DNA of 64,000 nt, taken from Glebionis coronaria (taxonomy: Eukaryota; Streptophyta; Magnoliopsida; Asterales; Asteraceae). Under the pieces are notes generated by a model, which saw only the letters and a list, made by a program, of their open reading frames with translations, was not told the DNA's origin and ran no database searches. Within the stretch, counting starts at the first letter, position 1. Each line of letters begins with the position of its first letter. Made by a program: the position numbers and the translations under genes. This document shows positions 20,611-33,417 of this stretch, in pieces. The stretch spans positions 498,377,627 to 498,441,626 of the forward strand of contig CM046881.1 of assembly GCA_025667525.1 (NCBI GenBank). Reading direction: 5' to 3'.

Positions 20611-23381
20611 AGGGAGGTCACTCCAAACAAGGGTGTTACCCTAGTAACAATAATAAAATAAACCTAGCATATTATGCTTGTCTTGAGCTCGTAGTCTTCG
20701 ACTTCTTTTCTTTTTCTTTTCTGGTGAACATGTTGATGTGATCTTTGATATCAACCTTTAGCATTAATCTATTGCCTTGATCTTGTGCATCCATCACTTG
20801 TGATCTTCGCCTCCTCGTGACACCATGTTCCACATACTTATACCTTTGTAATTCTTGAAAGCTTTAGAGTTTGATACAGCGGAAGACTTAACTTTTAGGC
20901 TTTCTTGAATTTGTTGAAGTATTAAGTGCAAAAAGTATAAGCATGCGGGGACGACTTCTTCTCGGATTCCGCAACACCACCGTCTTCAAATACCGCAACA
21001 TAAGTAGACACGAACGAAATGGCTTTGAACATTTCATTCTAATTCGGTAGCATTTTACCTCCGGTCGGTGAAGACCGTTGGACGATATAAAATATCGTAC
21101 TTGTGGCAGGTAGATTTAAATTAAAAATCTCCTTGACAAGATTTTGCGGGTAAACCCGTTCTCTTTACTCGACCGTCTAAAGCTGACTACGAACGTAAAG
21201 AGTGAATCATTTGGATTAAAATATCCGCATGATTGAAGCCGTCAATTCTGATTCCTGGAACAAGTTTGATTCATTAAAGAATCGCACCATCGTTGCTTTC
21301 CAGTTGTCACGAGCTTGATTCATATTGAATCTTGCAAGTTACCTACCAAGTGCTGTTTGATGTTAACACTAGAGGATTTCCACTCATCACTGTGAACACT
21401 AAGGTATCACTCTAAGTGTTCTGGCAAGATCACTTAGATATTGCGTAGAGGCCTAGAACGTGTTTAAATTCATTTAAGAATTAAACCACTGTTGCTTTCC
21501 AGTTGTCACAAGTTTGATTCATAAAGAATCACACAAGTCACCTACCATGAGCTTTTTAATATTCGCTCAAGAAGGATTTCTATCTTCATTGTAAATACTT
21601 TCGTATTACTCGGATGTTCAGGCAAGATCATGAAGATTTTGCGTAGGACTCTTAAGATCTTTCTTACTTTTCACAGTGTGTGAAGAAGCAAGGAAATATG
21701 AAAGTGTGTCCTAATGAGATATTTGATGATCTCAAATGGCTCTAGACTTGATCGTGCATTTTGGATTTTTAGTGATCGGAGGCTGGAGAGGAGTGCCACC
21801 TTTTCAATACCAATTTACTCGGAGTGAATAAATCGATAGATAATGCGTTGTCTCCGTGTGAATAAAACAAATACCTTTTGAGAGATATTTGAGTTAGCTG
21901 GGATGGGTTGTGCATTGCATCACTAGGTCCATGATGTCTATCTTCAATATTAAGAATCATTAAAAATGATCTCAATAGCATATGTATTGACCCGGTTTCT
22001 GCCTAAAGTTGTAAGGAGGGCTTCTTTATTTACACCCATTATCTTTACAATTCTTTTTCATTCTTCAACCCCTTCAATGCTTACCAATACGTCATAACTA
22101 GCACCTTGTTGTGATTGTTCCAGTGCTAACTTAAGTACTTGGTCGGCATTCAGCTACGATCACAATCTTTCTCCATAGGACTTAACCTATCCTACCATCC
22201 TTATGTCACCACAATCTTCATCGTCGTGAAATAAATGGGTTTTGGGTAAGTATATGTCACCATGAAAATCCATTTTGATATGCAGTTCCGTTTTGCTCCC
22301 CCTTAACATATGCCACGATATTCGAAAACATTTCGCATATGTCGGGATGAGACAGCACATTAAGTCAAACCATCTGTGATAATTTCCCATATTAAATCGC
22401 ATTTTCTCACCCATATTAAAAATATTAACCCGATCAATGTTTTTAATATCAATTGATTTAATGATGTTTTAACAACGGTTTTGGGAAGAAAAATGCAAGT
22501 CCGTTTATCTTCATGATACCAAATGTATGAGATATGATACCGATTTGTAACATGATCACATATTTACCATATTAGAAAAAATTGACAAGGTTGGACCTGA
22601 TTGATGAGAACATCATATGATAAGATCAAATGGTTCTTGTCAGCATATGTTGGTCGCCTCGTCACGTCTGAAGTCATCTCTTGACACCAGGTGTACGATT
22701 GGTATTGTTGTCTTGACACCAGTTAGTGAGTTTGGCACGTTCAGCATCGAAGATTCTGAATGTTTGACAATTGCTCCCCCTCAATTGTTGACCCGTGTTC
22801 TATTGAAAGAGCTGTAGTCGTCGGTTGAGTAGTTGCATCGTCGAGTATGTAGATACCAATTGTAGATAGCTATGGTTGTAGAGATGATAACTTCATAAAA
22901 ACAAGACTTCTCTTGTTTTAACAAATAAATGCACTGAAGCGTACATATATTTGTGTTAGACCAAGTGATAAAGTAAACCTGATCCCTTACAAGGTTTTAA
23001 AGTAAACCATGCCCGAGAAAATTAATTCCCGTTGTGAGCCAAAGCTTTCATAAGAAATACTTGACTTTAATATGAAAACCGGGTTGCAGTCTAAAATAAC
23101 TACAAGCCATAAGGGCATGTTTTATGAAATATTTACAACTTTTGTACGAACTCTATTTATGGCGTCGTGTCGATATTAATCAACATTTCTAAGGCGGTAA
23201 ATATTATCGTACCAAAAAACATGCCTTTGAAAAATAGAGTAAAAATATTTTTGGATTTTTATGAATTTTTCAATTATATGGTTTTATATGGTTTTATATT
23301 TTTGTATTTTGCTTTTGTGGTTAAAAATATAAACAATATATACAGATGATCACCAAGGATACGGATAATAGTTTACCACCA
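20611..23381 (-). other. Long 3' non-coding region of element A
   Basis: No ORF of substance. The part 20611-22440 matches D's 50594-52560 and 22780-23381 matches D's 58170-58857, so the region is a conserved part of the element family. It holds a twice-repeated unit of about 200 bp (near 21290 and 21490), short hairpins such as CGGGTAAACCCG (about 21147) and GATATAAAATATC (about 21083), and two internal polypurine tracts (22294-22306 and 22772-22782). The D-specific 1322-aa ORF is absent; only about 340 bp stand in its place. Confidence 0.7.
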
Positions 23382-26300
23382 CTATTCTGTCGCTTCATCT
23401 GCCAGTTCCTTTAGAGTCTCAGGCGAGAAAGTTCTCATTCCTAGCTTGTCGGCCAAAAATTCCATTCGAGCGCGATCTAAAGCCTTCGTGAAAATATCCG
23501 CCAATTGATACTCAGATCGGATAAAGTAAAGCTCGATTACTCCATTTTCCACTTGCTCCTTGATGAAGTGGTAGCGAATGTCAATATGCTTCGACCGGGA
23601 GAATTGAACGTTGTTGCAGCATAAGGCAATTGCACTTTTGTTGTCGCAGTACATCGGAATTTTGTTGAAACCTAGACCATAGTCGGTTAATTGCGATCTC
23701 ATCCAAAGAATCTGAGCACAGCAACCGGACATAGCTATGTATTCTACTTCCGTACTTGAAATTGCATCGCTTTTCTGCCTTTCGATGCCCAACTGATTAG
23801 TCGATCTCCTAGTAGTTGCAAAGTTCCACTCGTGCTACGCCTTGTATCTTGACAACCCGCGTGATCCGCATCTGCATATGCCATTAGTGCAATCGAAGAG
23901 TCCTTCGAATACCAAAGTCCCCGATTAATGGTTCCTTTAAGATATCGAAAGATCCGTTTCACAGTAGCCAAGTGTAACTCAGTAGGTCGAGTTTGATACC
24001 GAGCACACATACATATGGCAAACTGAAGATCAGGTCGACTAGCTGTGATATACAGAAGAGTATCGATCATTCCACGATAAAGTGTCGGATCAACGGCAAC
24101 TCCATGTGGATCTGCATCAAGCTTTGTTCGTTCGACCATTGGAGTATCCACGGGATCACAAGATTCCATCTTATATTTCTTAAGCGATTCAAGGGCATAC
24201 TTGGATTGATTGATAAAGATGCCTCTGGGACTCTGAGATATCTGAAGACCTAAGAAGAATGATACCTTACCCATTATTGACATCTTAAACTTGGAAGACA
24301 TGAGTTTCCCAAATTCGTCGGATAAGGTTTGGGTCGAGGCTGCAAATATAATATCATCAACATATATTTGTACCATAATCATATCTTTACCTCGTTTCTG
24401 AATGAACAACATGGGATCCACCTTGCCTTTTGCGAAGCCTTGCGTAATGAGGAATTGTTATAATAGATCATACCATGCGCGTGGAGCTTGCTTCAACCCA
24501 TAGAGAGCCTTCTTAAGCTTGTACACATGATTAGGATAATTAGGATTCACAAAACCATCCGGGTGTTGAACATAGACCTTTTCCTTGATTTCACCATTCA
24601 GAAATGCCGTCTTCACATCCATCTGATAGACGATCATATTCATGTGGGCGGCATAAGCGAGGAATAGTCTAATAGCTTCCAAACGGGCAACAGGTGCAAA
24701 AGATCCCATAAAGTCGATGCCCAATAATTGCTTGTATCTACGAGCTACTAGTCGAGCTTTGTTCTTCAAAATTCCGCCTAACTCATCGAGTTTTACCTTG
24801 TAAACCCATTTCAAAGTAAGTAACTGCACTTGATCCGGGCATAGGACAAGTTCCCATACTTCAAGACGTATAAATTCAATAAGTTCTTCTTGCATAGCTT
24901 CTATCCAACAAGATTGAGTAAAAGCTTCTTGCCATGTATTAGGTTCAACTTCAGTGAGAAAAGCATCAAAATGACAAAACATTACATTTTCTTGTAGCTG
25001 ACTTCGTGTGGATACCGGACGATTAGGGTCACCAATGATACAATCTATAGGATGGTCCTTTGTCCACTTGCTGTCATGTTCACGAATCCATGGATTGGAG
25101 TAAACCGTTGTAGGAGCTTCCTCTGAGGCCGACGACCCGACTTGATTAGAGCTGGGAATAGGTACACCAAAGAATGGAAGTTCACGCATTTGAGCGAATT
25201 CCAAATCGTGATCATCATCATCCTCTTCATCATCAATAGGCATGACATGGGTAGTTGAAACAGGTGTTGGTTCAGAATTACGTATTGATGGTATATCTTG
25301 ACCAATTGTAGGTGCAGATGTGTCTGATTGTGCTTCAGTTGCTGGAGCGACAACTTCGGTGACCGGAGCTATTACCTCAGGTTCTGGAGAAACCATACTT
25401 GGTGGAGTAAAGAATTCATCAAATAATGGTTGAAACAACGTATCCCATTCATTCCTAGTAGGTGGTATAAATGATGATGAAGTAGGATTATTTGGGACAA
25501 GACCAGAACTAATGTTACTGGGTCCCATTTCATGAAGTGCGGGTTCAGAGCTGCTTTGCTCAGAAGCCATTGTTGTCAGCTCATCAAAATCAACATTCAT
25601 AGTTTCGAGGATCTAACGAGACTTACGGTTGTAGATTCAGTATGCCTTCTTTGTGGGTGCGTAACCAATGAAAATACCAATATCAGCCTTAGGTTGAAGT
25701 TTTCCCAAATTGTCACCATCATTATTTGGATAGCAAAGAGAACCAAATACATGAAGATATGATAAATCTGGTACTTTTCCATGGAGAAGCTCATAAGGTG
25801 TTTTACCATGACGTTTATGAATGAGTGACCGGTTTTGGGTGTACACTGCTGTAGATACTGCTTCTGCCCATAAAAACAATGGAGCGTTTCTGTAAATTAA
25901 CATCGTTCAAGCAGCTTCCATAAGTGTGCGATTTCACCTTTCAACAACACCGTTTTGTAGTGTAGTGTGAGCAACGGATGTTTCGTGAGATATGCCAACT
26001 TCTTCATAATAATCACGCAAAATTTGATTCACAATTTCGGTTCCATTATCTGTACAAATGCGTGGGACAGTAGTGTTGAGACGTACTTGAATCATCTTGA
26101 GAAATCCGATGATGAATTTAGGTGCCTCATTTTTTGTTGTAAGAAATTTCACCCATGTAAACCGAGAGTAGTCATCGACAATTACGAGGATGTACTTTTT
26201 ACCACTAAGACTTTCAACACGCATTGGCCCACAAAGATCCATATGCAACATATAAAGTTTCTCTTGGTTGGTGTCTTCAGTTTTGGGTTTGTATCATTTC

Positions 26301-26848
26301 TTAGTGCTTTTCCCCATTGTACACGCGGAACACAAATGATCCTTATGAAAAGAAAGTTTAGGAAGACCACGAACAAGTTCGTTTTTCGCCAAATGATTAA
26401 TAGCATCAAAGTTAAGATGAGATAACCGTCGATGCCATAACCATCACTTAGTCTTTGATGCTTTGGAGAGAAGACATACGGGAGAGGCATCCATCATGTC
26501 TTGTAGAGACAAAGTATACAAATTTTTCCCTCGAGTACCTTTCAATAAATCAACCCCTTCCAAATGACGAATGAAGCAGGTATGCTCTCGAAAAGCAACT
26601 TCTAGGTTTGCATCACAAAATTGTCCCACAGAAAATAAGTTGTGACCGAGACCTTCCACATAATACACTCTTGAAATTATAACATTACCAATATGATATT
26701 CACCATAACCCATTATCTTTGCAATATGATCATTTCTAAATCGAACCGTACCAAGAAACTTGTTGACGAAATTTCTGAGCTGAGAGCGATCTCCGGTCAT
26801 ATGCTTGGAGCAACCAGAGTCCAAATACCATAGAACAATTTGGACCAC
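23382..26848 (-). pseudogene. Pol of element A: protease, integrase, RT, RNase H
   Basis: Copia pol broken into at least six frames. Protease at 26444-26848 ([14 protein letters not shown]). Integrase core at 25934-26251 ([21 protein letters not shown]) and on to 25637. The RT piece 24458-25600 has [12 protein letters not shown] and [13 protein letters not shown]; the next, 23744-24421, has the catalytic YVDDIIFA. RNase H ends at 23382-23792 ([21 protein letters not shown]). Breaks include a TAA at about 24448 after WYDLL and frameshifts near 25610, 25920 and 26440. D's intact pol is the best guide to the undamaged length (1155 aa). Confidence 0.88.
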
Positions 26849-29800
26849 CTGTGTTCAACAACAACAGTAGAAAATGCATTGGAAACTATTGGTTCTGGAG
26901 TGTTAGCAGATACAGATATAAGATTATCAGAATTGCTAACATTTGTGTGAACCTTAGAATTCCTATGATTTCTAATGTGAGTTTTAGCACTAACAGGTTT
27001 TACTGTTCCAACTTTCTTAGGTTTTGGATTATTAGCGGGCACTACAGTGGGAGTAGACCTATTTAAAAGGCACTTGTTTCCTACAGTAGTGTTGGTGTTC
27101 CTAGTTAAAGGGCACGCTGATGTTTTGGTAGCCTTGGTACTTCTAGTTAAAGGGCACGCTTTCTTCGCTTTAGTGGGAGTGATCCTAGTTAAAGGGCACG
27201 TATTTCCTACTATAGTGAAAGTTCTACCAGTGGGGCGCCACATCCAACCAACTTGGGTTAACACTTTCCCAGTCGGTTTCCATTCTAATCCATTTTTCCG
27301 GGCATTCATCTCATTCACATGGTCAATAAGGCAAGAATCATGACGACTAGAAAACATACATTCATTGCAATTCCAACATTCAAATTAGAATTCACAGTAG
27401 GCTTAGAACGCTGCACAACCGCAGAGCCTTAAAGTTTAGCTACATGATTCTTTTTATTCAAAACAAAAATAACATTCCTAGGATGGGCTTCTACTTTCTT
27501 CTTCACTTGACTACTAGATGGGGGCAAGATCCTATCATTCTTCTTGTTTCTTTTAAGCTTAGATATTTGAACCTTAGTAGTGGTGCTTACTCCTGTAGAA
27601 GGAAACACGGGAATATTAGAAGATGGTTTTGATTCTGCCTTATCTTTAGTGACAAAAGTTTGAGATGGTTTAGTCCTAGGGCCCTTATTAAATGGTGTGA
27701 CGACAATGAGGTTCCTTTTGATTGCACTAGAGGACGGTGCTGAGATAGTGGCTGCGTTATCCACAACATTCTTACCTTTTAGAGTACGAAGTGTTTCCTT
27801 TAACTCAGTCAAAGCCAGATTTTTATCACAAATTTGTTCCCTCAAATCAGATATTTCCACCGACTTTCGATTCAATTGTTCAATCAATGATTGATTCTAT
27901 GCAATGGTATTAGCACGTGCGGAGTTTACTGAATCCAAGAGTCGTGTATTTTTCTGTTTTAAGTTATCAACTTTGGACAAAATCTTGGAAACTCGATTAT
28001 CTAGATCAAGTTTAAAATTCTCAGCGGCCTCAAGTACGTTCACACAGTTAAGTTCCTTAGATTTCTATATGTCTATCGGCAAAGATTTAGCAACTTTGTC
28101 ACTTGGCTGACGCTGTTTTGATTTTAAATTCAATCGAAAATTCTTTTCAAAGTTTGCATCATCGATATTAACACCTTCGAATGACATTTCCAAGATTTCT
28201 TGAATAAATTGTTGCTTGCATTCAAGCGAAATACAAAGTGTTTGAATCTCATCAAAATGTTTTGAAAGCGAAGAATATGAATCTTGAAGCTTTAAAAATT
28301 CAGCGTCAGATTCGTGACAAGTACTATCTACCACATTATCCACAGATTCAACATTATGCACAATCATTATCAACACTTTTATTCACACATACGTAAACTA
28401 TATCATGAGACATCACTTGTCTCAGAAGCAGATCATTTTGGCGTGAAACCCGTTCTATTTCAAGTAAACTGTTTTCATAAGCATCATCCATTTCATTGAA
28501 AACACGTTTAACTTCATCTATTTCCAAACGTAAATCTTGATCAAGATTACTAAAACAAGCTTTAACATTCTCTACAAACGGAACAATTTCGTTTCGGAAC
28601 GCAGCTCTAGTGTGCTCAAAGTTCCATTCACCTTCCGTTATGCCCGTGACCATCGTACGTTCCAAAAAGACCTTGTCAAAATCGGCTAAGTGTTGGTGTA
28701 CCGCTTTTAGGTTAACAGACACCTTACTTACCGGTGGAATTATCTTCGTTAAATCCATTTTGACAAGTGTAGGAGACGTACTGGGAGGGTGTTCATTTGA
28801 CAATTTTTGGGGCACAAGAACTGTCAATTCAGCTAATTCCTTTTGTAAGAGAATGCTGGTCTTTTTAGAAAGTTGATCTTTATTGTACGTATCATAATCA
28901 ATTGTATGGAATTTTGAAAGCATTTTATAATGAGTTTCTTTCGCAAGTGACTGTGTCTCCTCAGTACTACGAACAAAAGGTGCTTCTTTCGATTTGCCAA
29001 TTAGGGTCATATCATAAAGACACAGAATATATTCATGAGCTTGTTTTGCATAACCGGGGTTAGGTGGTAAATCTTGAAGACGCTTAAGTTCGAGTTCTTT
29101 AAACGATTTAGTTGAAAGATGAACCTTTTCTGTGGAAGCGTATTAGTTTAAAAGCTGTTGTTCTTTGAATTTAAGAAGTTTGGTAGCATTAATTTCCGAT
29201 TCAAACTTTTTAGACTCGAGATTTCGAAATCCTTTTTAAGTTTCTGAAAATCATTGACAACCGACTCTTTTGCTTTTAATTCATTCGAAAGATTAGCTTT
29301 TAATGATTCTATTTCTTTCAAGTGTTCAATCTTTTCAAAGCGAAATTGGTCAAATTCAAAATAAGTTATTTTTTCAGCTTGAGGGACCATTTCAAAAGTT
29401 TTGACCTTTTCCTTATACAACGCAAGCTCAACGGTTAGGTTGGCATTCATATCTACAGTTCGTCGGAAGCCACCTTCATGTTATCAATAATATGCTTAGG
29501 CACCATTACCAAATCACGTTGATCATAAGATTCCATACCCGTCGTAGCATTTGGTTGAGGTTCACTCAAATGTGTTGGATTGAATACCACATCATTTAAG
29601 TTACTAGTTCCCGAATGCTGTTCAAGGTTGTCATTTTCATGGTCAACATGATGTGGATTATCATGAACATTATTAGATGTGGTTGGTACCTCACTGACGA
29701 CATCGGAACCATAGTGAGAGAGATTAGCAACGAGTGCAGCTTGGGCTGAGTGAATGTCATCACAATCCGAATCATATGCATTAACATCATCAGCTTGATA

Positions 29801-31300
29801 TGCTGCATTAGATGTAGAGACGACTGCAATGCCTTCATTATCTGCTGCCCCTGGGTCTGCCAGAAATGCTAACTCCTCTGAATCCAAAATCTTCCCCTTA
29901 GACTGAGCATCGACCAAATACATCTTCTCACGAAACCATGTTGCATCCCTTCTTCTTTTTGGCTGAGTGCATTCCCTAGCCATATGACCTTGTCCTCAGC
30001 AATTGTAGCAAGTCACAACCTTTTGAGGACCAATATGACTTCCATTTCCACTAGCTTGAGAATTCACAGCTTGATTATTCCTAGTCCTTGTAGGAGGTCT
30101 ATATGAATTTTGCCTTCGCTGAATAGGTTGCACCGTCACTTGACCATCTTGAACAGTGGCTTGTTGTCGAGGGTTTGATGAAGTACGAAGCTGATTGTTC
30201 GTTGGTGGAAATCCCTAGTAGCAACAAGTTTTGACAAGTAGGCAGTGAGATGGTTTAAGACATCTGTAGGTGTATCATTTGGAGTAAAGACCGGTGCCTG
30301 AATTGGTGGAAGTTCATTAGAGTAAAAGGCTTGTGTTGGTTGTGCTTCAATTGGAAAATATCCTTGCTGAGGAGCATAGCCCATTGCAGAAGTTATAGCT
30401 TCTGATGGTGATGTCTGATGTGGTGGTTGCTGTGGAAACGATTGTGGATGAACACTTTGTTGAAATGCTTGCTGTGGCATCATTAGTGGTTGATAAGATG
30501 ATTGTTGTGGTTGCTGATAGGTGTGTGGTGTTGGCTGCTACAAGTATGATGGTTGTTGATAAGTATAAGCCATGTTTTGTTGAGAAGCATACATGGCAAG
30601 TGGATCATGAACTTTAGGTGTAGACAACCGAGCCTCGATCACATGGCATTCGTGTTGTTGAAGAAAAGCTTGAAGTTGATCCACATTGGTGTTATGCAAG
30701 TCCTTAGCCAATTTAACATCTGCCACGTACTTTTTCCATTCTGAAGGAAGAGTGTTCAAATACTTGGTGTCAATTGAAACGTAGGAATTGCCATGCCATA
30801 TATATTGAGCTCATTCAACAATAGGGTAAATCGCAGATAGTAATCATTGAGAGTCTCCCCTGGCACATAGACAAACTTATCAAAAGTATCATAAAGCTTA
30901 CACTCTCGTTCTTGTTTAGTTAACGAAGTGCCTTGCATTAGAACATGAATTCTATCCCATAACTCTTTGGCAACTTTATGTTTGCTGACGAGTTTGTAGA
31001 CATCTGGAGGAAGGGCTTGGAAATGATATTTGTAGCTTGTTTATCACACTTGTCTTGTATCTTAGCATCTCTAGTTAGTTCACCCGTTGTGCGAGGACGA
31101 GTAATAGCACCTTCCGTCATAGTACCATATACCAATGGTCCATTGAGCACCGATGCCCAAATAAGATGTCCATTCTCCTTGTTCAACATATAAAGTTCCA
31201 TGCGGGAAGCCCATTCCTCATACATAGTCTTCACCAACATTGGTAGACGATTATCCGTACCCGAGAGGATAGACTTATCCGTAAGAGATGTGTACTCCAT
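26797..31300 (-). pseudogene. Gag of element A
   Basis: Very long copia gag in nine or more frame pieces. It starts at ATG 31300 (MEYTSLTDKSIL). The capsid-like part is at 30538-31300 (ASRMELYML, PGETLNDYYLRF, LPSEWKKYVADVKLA). A Gln/Pro-rich segment follows at 30136-30483. The zinc knuckle at about 29960-30010 (CYNC-GQGHMAREC) has a TGA in the first loop. A long coiled-coil, Lys/Glu-rich tail extends to 26797, with repeated basic PLTR/PTG motifs at about 27047-27250. Its last 52 nt overlap pol in the -1 frame, as in D. Confidence 0.85.
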
Positions 31301-31499
31301 TTCAATTAGTTAAGATTTACAAAGTTGATCAATCAATGAGAGAAAGTAAATTTATTTGTTGTTGTGTGTTAAAGCCGAGAAATAATGTTGAAATCCACTA
31401 AATTATGTCCTCGATAAACCAAAAAATCCAAGTCAAAATTACACACGATTGTAAAAATTTTCAAAAACATGTTTTTTGAAAAAATGTTAGATTGCAGTG

Positions 31500-31800
31500 G
31501 GGATCCTACTCACTATAATCGTACTCAGATCGTACTCCTTGATCGCACCCAACGATCGTACTCCTTGATCACACCCAACGATCGCAGTGGTGATCGTACT
31601 CCTTTATCGCAACAAGTGATCGCAGTGGTGATCGCACTCCCTTATCGTAACAAGTGATCGCAGTGGTGATCGCACTCCCTTATCGCAACAAGTGATCGCA
31701 GTGGTGATCGCACTCCCTTATCGTAACAAGTGATCGCAGTGGTGATCGCACTCCCTTATCGCAACAAGTGATCGCAGTGGTGATCGCAGCGAGTGATCGT
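31500..31800. repeat. 38-bp tandem array in the leader of element A
   Basis: Head-to-tail units of about 38 bp built from TGATCGCAGTGG, TGATCGCACTCCC and TTATCGCAACAAG. The best copies are at 31600-31790 and more diverged ones precede them. The array lies between the PBS and the gag start, so it is in the transcribed 5' leader. Confidence 0.85.
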
Positions 31801-32123
31801 GACCTTGGATAGCAAGTAGAAACCCCCAGGGTTTATGCAATCGCAACAGTCAGATCGTACTATGGATACCAACTTACCACTTTTCTCGGACAGTACAATA
31901 ACACAACCAATTCGAGATTCTAAGCCTAAAAATGAATCACACACCCAAAAATTTTGTGTTTTTAACCCAAATAACAATACCAAATCACTTTAACAAGTAA
32001 CTAGATGAAGTATATCAAGATTAACTCATAAAACACAAAAAAATAATTTGGTTCGTGTGATTTTAGATCAAAAAGGACGAGAGAATGAAGAACACAAACA
32101 CAAAAACCAAACAATCATCCCAT

Positions 32124-32137
32124 GGTTCTTGATACCA
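32124..32137 (-). other. Primer binding site of element A
   Basis: The minus strand reads TGGTATCAAGAACC two bases after the end of the 5' LTR. The first eight bases match initiator-Met tRNA as in many copia elements; the remainder departs from the usual TGGTATCAGAGC. Confidence 0.7.
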
Positions 32138-32139
32138 TT

Positions 32140-32449
32140 TGAAGGATATGTAAATCTTGCTTATGTTTTTAGAGAGAGAAAGATAGATGATTTCACACTT
32201 CTAGAGAGAGAAAGTTTAAGAACTATGTGTAAAATAAAATGAAATCACCACCCTTTCCATCAAAGGAGGGGGTTTATATACCCAAGCCTTGTGATGGGCT
32301 TGGTTTTACAATATTGGGCCGGCCTACACATGTTGTAGGCTAGGCTTGGCCTTGTTTGTTTAATAAAGATATCTAGACTACGAGATACTACTTAATATAT
32401 TGTCGGAGTGACCGAATCTTCCTAAATACGTAAAAACATATTTCCAACA
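32140..32449 (-). repeat. 5' LTR of element A
   Basis: 310 bp, the partner of 20290-20599. TATA box GTATATAAAC on the minus strand at about 32272-32281. It is followed by the right target duplication GGGAG at 32450-32454. Confidence 0.9.
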
Positions 32450-33417
32450 GGGAGGTTTGTGGGTTATGATTGGTCTTAATTCGATCAAAGCTAAAGAGAA
32501 ATTTCTGTCTCACATTGGTGTCGCATCCTGGTTTCGAGAATTACATAGTCCGGATCATGATTTCGTATTGAAAGACAGGATTGTTTGGGTTGATATTGAG
32601 GGCGTACCAATACATGTATGGTCACGTCATACTTTTGTTAAGATATGGGCTCGACGGGGCGAGGTGGTGGATGTGGAAGATGGAAAGGAAAACTGTTTTG
32701 CTCGTAAGCGTATGTATTAAAACTCATCAAGAGGATAACATTTTTTATAAGTTTAAGATTATCATCCGTGGTAAAGTCTTTGTCATTTGTGCTAAGGAGT
32801 TATTTGTTTGGTCCCCTGTTTTTAAGGAACTCAATGATGTGGAGTATACTTCTGGCGATGACTCCTGTCGTGATGCTTTTGACCATCCGAATATTGCTAG
32901 TCATGAGTTAAATGGGAATGAAGACGATGACGTTGTGGGCGTTTCAGAAACCATTTTTGGTGACGAGGTTCATGATAAGGAGGAGGCTGTTGAGTCTCAT
33001 TGGAATGATAGACAAGAAGTTGGGGAGGAAAAGGAGGCCCCTAATGACACTTTTATTATAAATTATCTGATTAAGAAGTCTGGAAAAGGTGTCGCATCCA
33101 TAGAGACAGAGTCTAGCATTCCAGTCCCGCCAGGTTTTACACCGGACAATCCGATTACAAGTAACAACAGGGAGGATGTTCAGATGTCTCAAAGTGTTTC
33201 AAAAGGTATAAGTTCACGAGTTATGGATGAAGCTCAGGAGATTAACGTTCATGCTACTTCTGGAGGAAACAACGTGAATCAGAATGGAGGTTCTGTTTTG
33301 GATATACTTGATGGTGTAATCAAGGTTGGTCAAGAGATTGGTTTTAACATGAACGGGTGTATTAACGACATGGAGAGTATCATAGGTGCTCAAGGAGATC
33401 GAGAGGGGTTTAAATGA
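32450..33417 (+). pseudogene. LINE ORF1, C-terminal half
   Basis: Continues the RNA-binding protein after element A: LWVMIGLNSIKAKEKF, GVASWFRELHS, RIVWVDIEGVPIHVWS and ARRGEVVDVED are the conserved block of plant LINE ORF1 (DUF4283-type region). An extra base near 32711 shifts the frame, then KVFVICAKELFVWSP follows and a long acidic, low-complexity tail runs to TGA at 33415-33417. The stop overlaps the ORF2 start codon. Confidence 0.82.

Larger units (their letters stand above)
20290..32449 (-). mobile_element. Element A: complete Ty1/copia retrotransposon, 12.16 kb
   Basis: Two 310-bp LTRs with TGAAGG...CCAACA ends, PBS, gag, protease, integrase, RT, RNase H, PPT and a 5-bp target duplication are all present. 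Pol order (protease-integrase-RT-RNase H) is copia type. Pol resembles SIRE/Maximus-like elements, although 310-bp LTRs are short for that group. By eye the LTRs differ at about ten positions (about 3%), so the insertion is fairly recent, yet gag and pol are broken by stops and shifts. It is related to element D but lacks D's large third ORF. Confidence 0.9.
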
